Of a stretch of DNA of 49,359 nucleotides, positions 41,746 through 49,359 are shown in pieces. The notes beneath the pieces are model-generated. The model was given only the letters and a program-made list of their open reading frames with translations, did not search any database and was not told the origin of the DNA. Within the stretch, counting starts at the first letter, position 1; each line of letters opens with the position of its first letter. The DNA is from Planctomycetaceae bacterium (GTDB lineage Bacteria > Planctomycetota > Planctomycetia > Pirellulales > Pirellulaceae). The stretch spans positions 1-49,359 of the forward strand of contig JABJJO010000030.1 of the NCBI GenBank assembly GCA_018660825.1, given 5' to 3'. The position numbers and the translations under genes were made by a program.

Positions 41746-43581
41746 TTACTCATCATCGCTTTTAGTGCGTCCCATGGCGACGTCGAATTCACCGATGGCA
41801 GGCATGAGCATGGCTAGTGTGGTAAACCCGTAGATGATTGTGACGACAGTAACACTGGTCAAATGGTGTTCGATAAAGAAGCTGGTAATTGCGTGGAAGG
41901 TTGCAAACGGTAATAGCAACGTCGACCAAAAAATGGCTGGCGAGGGATTGCGAAACCCGAGGGCCACATAGAGGCCAATGCTGCCGCCAAGAATGAACGC
42001 AAGAAACGGTGCCAATTGCTGCTCGAAGGATCCGCTAAACGAAATCATGATCATGATACAAGTCACAACACCGAGGAACAAGAAAAACACGCTACCCATG
42101 CTGACACTGATTGCCGCTCGACTGTTGGCAAAATTCAGCCCGCAGTGGATTCCAAGTATGGTCACAAAGAAGAGCAGAGCAAGGAATCCGACAATAAGAA
42201 ATGAGAATCCTTCAAAATCGATCCCGCCTCGGATCGTCAAATACAATCCGATGAGTATTGGCATGATGACCATTTCTTTGGTGACATACAAAACACCCCA
42301 AAGCTTGCCAAAAATGAATTCACGGGGCGAGAGATCTGTGACCAACAGCAGATCAAGTGCTTGCCCATCACGTTCATTGGTTATGGAATTCACAGCGAGG
42401 GCATTGATGATGATCAAACTGACAAGAAATAGTGGAGCGATTGAAGACGCGACTGGTGGAATAATCGTCTCGAGTCCAACGAGTGTAGCACCGGCTTCGA
42501 TGTCGGCAAGGTTTTTGTTTAAACTGAAAAATGCTAACAGTGACATGCAGATATAGGCGATACGAATGATCAGAATTTTACGTCCATAGGCCCACGTGCA
42601 TATTTCTCGCCAGAGCACCGGATTATCCCACACTCGCCGCGTAGCGTGTACCTCAGTCGTTTCCGTGGCCGCGCGGCCAATCGAATCGACATGGCCCCCG
42701 CGCGATGCTTCCGCAATTTCCTCAGCAGATAATTGTTTATCCCAAATTGCCGACACATCATCGTGATCCTGAACAACGCTGCGGACTTCGCGCGTGGGAT
42801 TCCAGACACGGACTTTTATGATTGCTAGTAGATTAAGGAGCAATGCGGCTATGCCGGCAAAGAGCGAAAAACAAATCGCTGGGTCGGACAGTGACCAAGA
42901 GGATTGATCGCCAATGCGAGGAACGGTGACTGCAGCGATTCCTCGAATAGGACTCGCCCAATCAGCACAGGCAGTAAGCAGTGGATTTGACGCTCCAACG
43001 ACACCAATCCCTTCCCATAGCCCAATCCACAGAACGATTGTTAAGGTTGTTAGCGATAGAGTTTGGAAAGTTTTTTCGCGCCATAACGCGAATGTGCTTC
43101 CGAGTGTGCCGGCGACAAGAGTGGCTGCGAATGTGATTAGAAGGACTCGCGCAACTTGGTCGTTCGAAACACCGCCAAATAATTGGACCGCTAGCAGCAC
43201 GGGAAGGGATGCTAGGACCATGATGAGTGGCGTCAGTAAAGCTGCTAATAGTTTGCCGAGCACGAGTTGTTGGTTGGTGAGTTGGGTCAGAAGTAATAGG
43301 ATGAGAGTACGTTTATCTTTTTCTTGGGCGACGGCACTGGCAGCTCCAAAGGCCGACAGGAAAACGAGTAGTGCTAATTGCAGGGGTGCGAGAATTTGAA
43401 AAAAAGTAGCGCCGAATCGAGCGAGGTCTCCGGGGCTCTGAATAACTTGCGTGCCCGCTAAAATCATCCACGACGTACTCATTAGAATCAGCAACGCGGT
43501 GACATAAATCGCGCGGAGTGCGTAATGGCGCGACCGTCGCGGCAATGTCATAGCTTCTCGAGTGAAAACTGGACCGAACAA
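41746..43581 (-). CDS. ABC-2 type transporter permease, duplicated
   Basis: 611 residues from a TTG start with AGGT six bases upstream. Two six-helix halves: the first (about 20-265) contains SAVAQEKDKRTLILLLLTQ, the second (about 325-600) contains NSITNERDGQALDLLLVTDL, both the ABC-2 signature where an 'E+..gtle.LL' motif follows a helix. A soluble loop with charged residues joins them. Such gliding/Nos-type permeases export a substrate with a separate ATPase, which is not adjacent in the window. The CNNM pair follows 101 bases downstream on the same strand. Confidence 0.88.
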   Translation of the reverse strand: MFGPVFTREAMTLPRRSRHYALRAIYVTALLILMSTSWMILAGTQVIQSPGDLARFGATFFQILAPLQLALLVFLSAFGAASAVAQEKDKRTLILLLLTQLTNQQLVLGKLLAALLTPLIMVLASLPVLLAVQLFGGVSNDQVARVLLITFAATLVAGTLGSTFALWREKTFQTLSLTTLTIVLWIGLWEGIGVVGASNPLLTACADWASPIRGIAAVTVPRIGDQSSWSLSDPAICFSLFAGIAALLLNLLAIIKVRVWNPTREVRSVVQDHDDVSAIWDKQLSAEEIAEASRGGHVDSIGRAATETTEVHATRRVWDNPVLWREICTWAYGRKILIIRIAYICMSLLAFFSLNKNLADIEAGATLVGLETIIPPVASSIAPLFLVSLIIINALAVNSITNERDGQALDLLLVTDLSPREFIFGKLWGVLYVTKEMVIMPILIGLYLTIRGGIDFEGFSFLIVGFLALLFFVTILGIHCGLNFANSRAAISVSMGSVFFLFLGVVTCIMIMISFSGSFEQQLAPFLAFILGGSIGLYVALGFRNPSPAIFWSTLLLPFATFHAITSFFIEHHLTSVTVVTIIYGFTTLAMLMPAIGEFDVAMGRTKSDDE

Positions 43582-43715
43582 GCTTGTACCTATGTTGTGG
43601 TTATTGTGAATGACAGTCGATGTAGCTAATGCGATTGTTTGCTTAGAACCTACACTACTTGTCGGCGTTTATGGGGTTTTAACTGAAGTGTACTCATTGA
43701 TGGCTGAAACAGTCG

Positions 43716-43727
43716 TGGGTTAACCCA
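43716..43727. promoter_or_regulatory. 12-bp palindrome, possible operator
   Basis: TGGGTTAACCCA, perfect, 62 bases upstream of the candidate -10 of the DUF1549 gene. Confidence 0.35.
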
Positions 43728-43788
43728 TATTAGGTATTGTGAGGGCAGTGAAGGTATCTTTGCAGTGGAAGGTTTGTAAAATGCACGA

Positions 43789-43794
43789 TATAAT
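43789..43794 (+). promoter_or_regulatory. Candidate -10 (TATAAT) for the DUF1549/DUF1501 operon
   Basis: Exact TATAAT, 134 bases before the chosen start. No good -35 at 16-18 bases, so an activator or an extended leader may be involved. Confidence 0.4.
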
Positions 43795-43928
43795 GTCTAA
43801 ATCGGAATTAGATGTTATCTATGATATTTGTTGTTTCAAGAGAACTCTTGCAATACGTCGATAGATTAACAGTGGTTCAAAGAGTCTTTCGTAGGATTGC
43901 GAAGCTTTTATTTCAAAAAAGGTTGTTC

Positions 43929-46658
43929 ATGAAAAGTCGATTTCTTATTTTTGTTGGTTTGATGATGGGATTGAGTCTGATAGCAGTCTCGCTAGAAGCG
44001 GTGGATACAGTTCCACCTTTGCCAAGCCGGTTTTCTGATGCCAACATTGATGAAGTACCAGATTTTCAAAAGCATGTTGTGCCTCTTTTGAGTCGCTTAG
44101 GGTGTAATGGCCGCGCCTGCCATGGGTCCTTTCAGGGCCGCGGTGATTTTCGTTTGTCGTTGTTTGGTTACGATTTTGCAGCGGATTTCAAGGAATTAAA
44201 TGATCCTGATAGCCCTCGTATTGATACAGCGGATTCTGAGGATAGCTTGCTATTAACGATGCCGACCGATGCGGATATCCATGGCGGCGGTAAACGATTT
44301 GATCCCGCTGGTTGGGAATATCGCGTTTTACACAATTGGATTCAAGGTGGTGCCGCCTTTGATGGGGATAATGTTGCCAAGCTAACGCGTTTGGAAATTA
44401 GCCCCACGGAAATTCAGTTTTCAGCTACCGGCGAAGCGGAACAACTGACCGTGGTTGCTGTGTGGCAAGATGGGTTGCGCGAAGATGTTACTCCGTTAGT
44501 GCGGTTTACTACCAATGATGACGTGATAGCAGCGGTTGATGAAAACGGTTTAATTACGGCCGGCAGTGGTACTGGTGATACGCATGTGGTTGTCGCTTAT
44601 GACAAAGCTGTGGTACCGATTCCGGTATTACGGGCAGTGGGTAAACTTGCAGGTCGACGATATCCCAAAGTGGAAACGCCGACACGCGTGGACGAATTAG
44701 TTGTTGAAAAACTCCGCAAACTAGGTATTGTGCCAGCGGCCCTGTCTACGGATGCTGAATTCTTGCGGCGTTTGTCACTCGATCTGACAGGTACCTTACC
44801 AACCGCCACCGCCGTTGAGGATTTCTTAGCGGATACGTCTAAAGATAAACGTTCCAAGAAAATTGATGCGTTGTTAGAAACTCCGGCCTATGCGGCTTGG
44901 TGGGCAACCAAATTATGTGACTTTACAGGCAACAACGATCAACAATTAACGAATACGTCTCCCGTACGTAATGCACCAGGTGAGATTTGGTATCGTTGGA
45001 TCGAGCAGCGGCTTGCCAAAAACATGCCCTATGATGAACTCGCTGCGGGTATCATTTTAGCGACATCCAGAAAACCAAATCAATCCTACGTTGATTATTG
45101 TAAAGAAATGACTGAATTGCATGGTGATGATCGCGATCACAAAATTTCCCAAATGGAAACAATGCCATATTATTGGGCTCGGCGTGAGTTTCGAAATCCA
45201 CCTGAACGAGCGATAAGTTTTGCCTATGCTTTTATGGGGATTCGCATTCAATGTGCTCAATGCCACAAACATCCATTTGATGTGTGGTCCAAGCAGGATT
45301 TTGCAGAATTCTCGAGCTTCTTCTCGGGTGTTGTTTTCGGCAATACGCCGGTTGGAGAAGATCGTACGGTTTATCAAAACATGCTCAAGGATTTAGGTAT
45401 CAGTAAATTACGCGGAGGGGAACTACGGCGGGAGTTAACTAATAAAATACGAGCGGGCGAGACGGTACCGTTTCCCATGTTGTATACACGGGCACCCCGC
45501 AAAGTTGATGAGAATGGGCGTTCCAGCGGAAGTCCTTTGCAGGAAGCCTCTATTCTTGGAGGAAATGTTGTCCGGTTCGAGCGAGGTCAGGATGTTCGTG
45601 AACCCTTGATGCAATGGTTGCGTTCGAAAGAGAATCCCTATTTTGCAAAAGCGTTTGTCAATCGAGTGTGGGCTAATTATTTCAACGTTGGCATTGTCGA
45701 CCCGCCCGACGATCTTAGTTTGGCAAATCCACCTAGCAATGCAGCGCTACTGGATTACCTGACACAAGGATTTTTGGATCATGATTTTGATATTAAGTGG
45801 TTGCAGCGGGAAATAATCAACAGTCGTACGTATCAATTGAGTTGGCAAACCAATGAAACTAATCAAGCGGATGATCGCAACTTTAGTCATCAAGTCCCAC
45901 GGCGTTTGCCAGCTGAAGTAACTGTCGATGCAATTGCCATGGCAACAGCTTCTGACCAAGAAGCTCAGCGGTTACATGCGGAGATGAAGGGACGGGCGAT
46001 TTCAATCGCTTCATCCAGTGAACGGTTCTTGCAAGGTAATAATTCAGCTACATTTGGCTTGATGGTGTTTGGCCGCTCGACTCGTGAAAGTAGTTGTGAA
46101 TGTGATCGCAGTGACGATCCTACTTTATTGCAGACGGTCTATTTGCAAAACGACCAAGATGTCTATCGTTTATTGGATCGCCGCAATACAGGGTGGTTGT
46201 ACCAAGTTTCGCAGGAAAACAAGTGGGCTATGACCGGAGTTGGTCGCGCAAATAATAGCTCAAATTCAACATCCAAAAAGCCGCCAGCAAACTATGCACA
46301 ATTGATGCAGAGTCTAGAGAAACGGATCGCTTATTCTCGAAAACAGGGCAATGCCGCCTTGGTTAAATCATTGCAAGAACGACGTAGAATGTACGTGCAG
46401 CGATTTGGACCACCAAATTCAGCTGACCAAGAAGAGCCAGTTGAAGATAACTCAAACGATGAAAACATCGTGCGGCGGGTGCTTGGTGCGGATGAAATCG
46501 TCAAGCAGGCGTATTTGCGAACACTTAGCCGCTATCCGAATGAACAGGAATTGGCGAAGTGCGTTAAGTATATTAATGAATCGGAAGATACGATAAATGG
46601 CGTCCGCGGAGTGTTGTGGGCATTACTAAATACAAAAGAATTTGTTGTTAACCATTAG
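43929..46658 (+). CDS. DUF1549/DUF1553 planctomycete protein with Ig-like domain and two cytochrome-c-type motifs
   Basis: ATG 43929 gives a signal peptide (MKSRFLIFVGLMMG...) and has AAGG six bases upstream; the longer frame from 43812 does not. 909 residues. A C-x4-CH motif at 59-65 (CNGRACH) lies in the N-terminal domain that often carries a CxxCH heme site. A Big_2-like Ig domain spans about 152-240. DUF1549 follows at about 250-480 (LRRLSLDLTGTLPT) and contains CAQCHKHP with C442/C445/H446, a standard CxxCH. DUF1553 is at about 560-900 (FVNRVWANYF, RLPAEVTVDAI, YLRTLSRYPNEQEL). Downstream DUF1501 is its usual partner. Function is unproven; an extracytoplasmic redox or polysaccharide-related role is commonly proposed. 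Confidence 0.93.
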   Translation: MKSRFLIFVGLMMGLSLIAVSLEAVDTVPPLPSRFSDANIDEVPDFQKHVVPLLSRLGCNGRACHGSFQGRGDFRLSLFGYDFAADFKELNDPDSPRIDTADSEDSLLLTMPTDADIHGGGKRFDPAGWEYRVLHNWIQGGAAFDGDNVAKLTRLEISPTEIQFSATGEAEQLTVVAVWQDGLREDVTPLVRFTTNDDVIAAVDENGLITAGSGTGDTHVVVAYDKAVVPIPVLRAVGKLAGRRYPKVETPTRVDELVVEKLRKLGIVPAALSTDAEFLRRLSLDLTGTLPTATAVEDFLADTSKDKRSKKIDALLETPAYAAWWATKLCDFTGNNDQQLTNTSPVRNAPGEIWYRWIEQRLAKNMPYDELAAGIILATSRKPNQSYVDYCKEMTELHGDDRDHKISQMETMPYYWARREFRNPPERAISFAYAFMGIRIQCAQCHKHPFDVWSKQDFAEFSSFFSGVVFGNTPVGEDRTVYQNMLKDLGISKLRGGELRRELTNKIRAGETVPFPMLYTRAPRKVDENGRSSGSPLQEASILGGNVVRFERGQDVREPLMQWLRSKENPYFAKAFVNRVWANYFNVGIVDPPDDLSLANPPSNAALLDYLTQGFLDHDFDIKWLQREIINSRTYQLSWQTNETNQADDRNFSHQVPRRLPAEVTVDAIAMATASDQEAQRLHAEMKGRAISIASSSERFLQGNNSATFGLMVFGRSTRESSCECDRSDDPTLLQTVYLQNDQDVYRLLDRRNTGWLYQVSQENKWAMTGVGRANNSSNSTSKKPPANYAQLMQSLEKRIAYSRKQGNAALVKSLQERRRMYVQRFGPPNSADQEEPVEDNSNDENIVRRVLGADEIVKQAYLRTLSRYPNEQELAKCVKYINESEDTINGVRGVLWALLNTKEFVVNH

Positions 46659-46666
46659 GGAAAAAT

Positions 46667-47980
46667 ATGACTATTCACAAGACATGTGATGGTGTACGCC
46701 GCCGCGATTTTTTACAGATTGGTGCAACCGGAATTGCCGGCGTGAATTTGGCGGGCTATTTAAGTATGGCTCAAGCCGATGAACTTGCCGCATCCCAAGG
46801 TAAAAATGCGATCTTTGTGAACTTACCAGGTGGCCCTTCACATATGGACACCTTTGATTTGAAGCCTGATGCACCGGTTGAATTTAGAGGGACTTTTAAT
46901 CCGATAAAAACCAATGTGGCCGGAATTGAGATTAGCGAGCATCTGCCAAAGTTAGCGCAATGTGCCGATAAGTATGTGGTCTTGCGGGGTGTTAGTCACA
47001 CGCTGGGCGCTCACCGCTTGGGCAGTGAATATGTCAACACGGGAAACCGACCACTCGCCTCACTAGAATATCCAGGCTATGGCGCAGTGGTAACTAAGGA
47101 ACTAACGCAATCATCCAAAATCGCAGATGTGCCACCGTTTGTAGCGATTCCCCGCAGTGCACAACAAGCAGGGTTCTTGGGTGTTCAATATGCACCACTT
47201 AATACAGGCGCGACACCACGTCCAGGACAACCGTTTTCGGTTCGAGGAGTGACACTGGGAAATGGATTGACTGTTAATGAAGTCACGAAGAGACAGAACC
47301 TGCTGACCGATTTGGATACGGTGTTTAAGAAAGCAGAGCAGAACAATCAGCTACTCAAAGGCATGAATGAGTTTGACAAGCAGGCGCGTGCGATGATTAC
47401 TTCCAAGGCAGCGCGAGAAGCATTTGACATTAATCGCGAACCTGAATCGTATGCCAAGAAGTTTGGCACGACGCCCTTTGGTATGAGTTGTTTGCTAGCA
47501 ACACGCTTGGTGGGGGCTGGTGTGAAATTCGTGACAGTCTCCTACGGTGGTTGGGATACGCATCGAGATAATTTTACAACGTTGAAGACTCGGCAGTTAC
47601 CAGCATTTGATCAAGGCCTAGCAGCATTATTTACAGGCTTAGCGGAAAAGGGCTTGCTCGAGTCGACTGTTGTATATGTGACGGGTGAGTTTGGTCGCAC
47701 GCCAAAAATAAATACTAGAACCGCTGAAGGCGGCCGCGATCACTATCCACGGTGTATGTTCATGTTGCTTGCTGGAGGTGGAATTCAAGGCGGTCAAGTA
47801 ATAGGCAAAAGTGATGCGAAAGCAACCGCACCGGCTGATGCAGGCATTTCTCCTGACGATGTTGCCGCCACTTTTTATCAAGCAATGGGAATTGACCATA
47901 CTAAGGAATATCACAGTGGTACGGGTCGACCGATTACTATTGTTCGCAACGGCACGCCAATTAAACAAGCCTTTGCTTAA
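46667..47980 (+). CDS. Tat-exported DUF1501 protein
   Basis: 437 residues. The twin-arginine leader RRRDFLQIG at 11-19 is followed by a hydrophobic stretch and a likely cut near AQA (residues 33-35). The DUF1501 fold is related to sulfatases/alkaline phosphatases: NLPGGPSHMDTFDLKP, a conserved LRGVSHTLGAHRLGSEY block, GGWDTHRDNF and GEFGRTPKINTR with the metal-type residues, then GRDHYPRCMFMLLAGGGIQGG. It begins eight bases after the DUF1549/1553 gene; the two are almost always paired in planctomycetes. Hydrolase substrate unknown. Confidence 0.95.
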   Translation: MTIHKTCDGVRRRDFLQIGATGIAGVNLAGYLSMAQADELAASQGKNAIFVNLPGGPSHMDTFDLKPDAPVEFRGTFNPIKTNVAGIEISEHLPKLAQCADKYVVLRGVSHTLGAHRLGSEYVNTGNRPLASLEYPGYGAVVTKELTQSSKIADVPPFVAIPRSAQQAGFLGVQYAPLNTGATPRPGQPFSVRGVTLGNGLTVNEVTKRQNLLTDLDTVFKKAEQNNQLLKGMNEFDKQARAMITSKAAREAFDINREPESYAKKFGTTPFGMSCLLATRLVGAGVKFVTVSYGGWDTHRDNFTTLKTRQLPAFDQGLAALFTGLAEKGLLESTVVYVTGEFGRTPKINTRTAEGGRDHYPRCMFMLLAGGGIQGGQVIGKSDAKATAPADAGISPDDVAATFYQAMGIDHTKEYHSGTGRPITIVRNGTPIKQAFA

Positions 47981-48016
47981 CCCTTACAAATTCGATGTCA
48001 CAGCCGTGACGCTATT

Positions 48017-48056
48017 GAGCCAAATGTCAGCAGTGATGACATTTGGCTCTTTTTTT
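48017..48056 (+). terminator. Rho-independent terminator after DUF1501 gene
   Basis: A perfect 13-bp stem (GAGCCAAATGTCA with TGACATTTGGCTC), seven-base loop, then seven T's. It starts 37 bases after the stop. Confidence 0.95.
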
Positions 48057-48139
48057 GATTTTAGTCCGGAAATCGTCGCTATTCATTCTCTTAAATTATA
48101 GAGACATCTTTTTACTTTTGAGAAGGGGAGTGATTTGTT

Positions 48140-48577
48140 ATGCGTGTTTTGCAAAATCGAAATAGGTGGTTTGATTGTGGATTGAGTGGCGTAGTGTTGT
48201 TTGTTGTGGTTGCGGCGATCGGCGCAACAGGGATTGCTTTCGGGCAGCAGCCAGCGATTCAAGTGAAGACGGGTCAAGTCGTTCAGCAACGCTCGATTGA
48301 TTTAGGCAGCAAGCGTCAAGCGGCGGTGACTGTACAGTCAGCACCCCCAGTTCAAACGCCGGTGCAGAAGAAATTCACGCGGCGGTTGCCGACGTATTAT
48401 TCTAAAGTCGTTAACGATCAACAGCGACAATATATCTATTTGTTGCAATGGCGGTACGAACAGGAAATTCGTAAATACGAAGCGCACCTAAAAAAGTTAG
48501 TTTTGCATCGTGACAAAATGATTTACAACGTATTGTCACCTCAACAAAAAGAGCAGCTCAAAAAGTTGCATCACTAG
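48140..48577 (+). CDS. Small exported protein, unknown function
   Basis: 145 residues. Strong Shine-Dalgarno (AGAAGGGGAG, 48121-48130), ATG nine bases later. A signal peptide (hydrophobic about 16-34, likely cut near AFGQQ) is followed by a Val/Gln/Thr-rich segment and a Lys/Arg/Tyr/Gln-rich helical C-terminus (about 75-145) with no cysteines. Such short basic exported helical proteins are frequent and unnamed in planctomycetes. Separated from the upstream operon by a terminator, so it has its own promoter. Confidence 0.75.
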   Translation: MRVLQNRNRWFDCGLSGVVLFVVVAAIGATGIAFGQQPAIQVKTGQVVQQRSIDLGSKRQAAVTVQSAPPVQTPVQKKFTRRLPTYYSKVVNDQQRQYIYLLQWRYEQEIRKYEAHLKKLVLHRDKMIYNVLSPQQKEQLKKLHH

Positions 48578-49359
48578 GGCTTATCTCTACTGATGGTCTT
48601 TGGTTTTATAGGTGTGGGTTGAAGGTTGCCGTCACGATCCACACTCGCGCGAGATTTTAATCGTTCGTCGATCCATGATTGGTTGACGAATTTGCGCATC
48701 AAGTTCCAGAAGTTGAGGTGTAGGATGCGTTGGGTATCCGCCGGTAATGTATCCGGCAAGGGTGTGCCGTCCGCCGCGGTAAATTTATCCCACTCTAGTC
48801 GTAGATCCCAATCGTTCATCTTTGCGGCGACGTTGATGCGTTCTCGTATTCGCAATGCCCACATGCCACCAAACATGTCACGGTAATCGAGCCAAACCTG
48901 ATCTTCCACTCGCATCTTACTTCGGTCCGGTTTACGCAAAGCAAGCATGGCAATGAGTGCTGCAATTGCGAAACCCAATCCCCATGGTACCATTGCCGTG
49001 GATTGGATTTGTAACCAACTTGGTAAATGCGAGTTGACTAAGGCAAATTGCGCACAACCTATTAGGATTCCACAGATCCAAAATCGACCTAGAATAATAT
49101 TTATGCTCGACACGAATATCAGAATCATCATAAACCAAGCTCGGATTCCTTGTGTGTCATAATTTTGGCCGGGCCTGACAATGACTGCTTCGAGTGCAGG
49201 CAAAACCAGAATGAACCAAAGCGTGATTACAACCATTTCCCACATTCGATTTTGTGGACGTCGAGCACCCAATAAAGACATAAAAGGGCAGAAGATTAAT
49301 GAGTGTGCGCTGTATTGAATAGCCTCATGCCAATGACGGTCCGTCGCGGATAGCCCTTC
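48574..49359 (-). CDS. Membrane protein of unknown function, 5' partial
   Basis: The - strand frame remains open past ATG 49281 to the right edge, and the upstream residues (ending FCPF before MSLLGARRPQ) read as protein, so the gene very probably starts outside the window. The visible 261 residues contain about four hydrophobic segments between visible residues 44 and 140, then a soluble C-terminal domain (LRIRERINVAAKMNDWDLRLEWDKF) and a Pro/Lys-rich tail. No family recognised. Its stop overlaps the opposite-strand small exported gene by four bases. Confidence 0.8.
   Translation of the reverse strand, partial: EGLSATDRHWHEAIQYSAHSLIFCPFMSLLGARRPQNRMWEMVVITLWFILVLPALEAVIVRPGQNYDTQGIRAWFMMILIFVSSINIILGRFWICGILIGCAQFALVNSHLPSWLQIQSTAMVPWGLGFAIAALIAMLALRKPDRSKMRVEDQVWLDYRDMFGGMWALRIRERINVAAKMNDWDLRLEWDKFTAADGTPLPDTLPADTQRILHLNFWNLMRKFVNQSWIDERLKSRASVDRDGNLQPTPIKPKTISRDKP

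Larger units (their letters stand above)
43582..43928. other. Divergent intergenic region before the DUF1549/DUF1553 gene
   Basis: 347 bases between the ABC-2 permease (-) and the DUF1549 gene (+). It holds a 12-bp palindrome and a consensus -10, listed separately, and otherwise nothing recognisable. The in-frame extension of the DUF1549 gene to 43812 lies here and is considered leader. Confidence 0.5.

Noticed and set aside
43812-43928. Extended N-terminus of the DUF1549/1553 protein
   Set aside because: The added 39 residues precede a normal signal peptide at ATG 43929 that has its own Shine-Dalgarno.
1-49359. CRISPR array, insertion sequence, prophage, tRNA or rRNA
   Set aside because: No direct-repeat/spacer array, transposase, integrase or cloverleaf was seen in any gap.

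Overview
The window looks like a piece of a planctomycete chromosome (Pirellula/Gimesia-like). The evidence is the combination of a DUF1549/DUF1553 protein followed by a Tat-exported DUF1501 protein, a lipoprotein with two DUF1080 domains, a DUF1559-type pseudopilin, a DUF4159 protein, very large TPR proteins, ExbB proteins with their own signal peptides, and a 1,580-residue protein ending in a prenyltransferase-like alpha/alpha toroid. No rRNA, tRNA, CRISPR array, insertion sequence or phage gene was recognised. The layout is chromosomal, with short operons, convergent and divergent pairs and several intrinsic terminators.

Layout. (1) Bases 2-12471, + strand: an envelope-energisation cluster. 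It holds a giant TPR/adhesin-like protein cut by the left edge, an ExbB, two ExbD paralogues, a single-pass membrane protein, a DUF4159 membrane protein and an exported TPR protein, with very small gaps or stop/start overlaps. (2) 12525-17601, - strand: mnmG, a histidine kinase, an HTH+receiver regulator and a dihydrodipicolinate-synthase-family aldolase with a C-terminal tail like a microcompartment encapsulation peptide. (3) 17923-21961, + strand: a GT-C-like membrane glycosyltransferase, a nucleoside-phosphorylase-family protein and ispH. (4) 22002-27778: two pseudopilins in divergent orientation, a stand-alone sugar-binding-fold protein, the double DUF1080 lipoprotein and a nucleotide-sugar epimerase. 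(5) 28017-37365, + strand: a second energisation cluster with a 1,014-residue TPR protein, ExbB, ExbD and the 1,580-residue membrane-linker-toroid protein. (6) 37366-37814: a gene-free gap holding what looks like a complete sigma-54-dependent small RNA locus. (7) 37815-43581: a small hypothetical, a TPR lipoprotein, two tandem CNNM/CorC-type membrane proteins and an ABC-2 permease. (8) 43929-48577, + strand: the DUF1549/1553-DUF1501 pair and a small exported protein. A membrane protein cut by the right edge closes the window.

How the genes may work together. The two ExbB/ExbD clusters share a plan: a proton channel beside large exported repeat proteins that could reach across the periplasm. 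Cluster 1 has one ExbB and two ExbDs, the same gene content as the Myxococcus AglRQS motor. Cluster 2 ends in a protein whose three N-terminal membrane segments and very long Pro/Gln-rich linker resemble an oversized TonB. Carbohydrate-facing domains recur (discoidin-like, CBM6-like, DUF1080, GH2-type sugar-binding fold, glycosyltransferase, epimerase), which fits surface polysaccharide handling.

Strongest non-coding signal. Bases 37393-37783 carry three near-identical 15-bp palindromes, a consensus -24/-12 promoter about 100 bp downstream, about 220 nt without a credible ORF but with several nested stems, and a strong intrinsic terminator. No existing name is known to me for this RNA.
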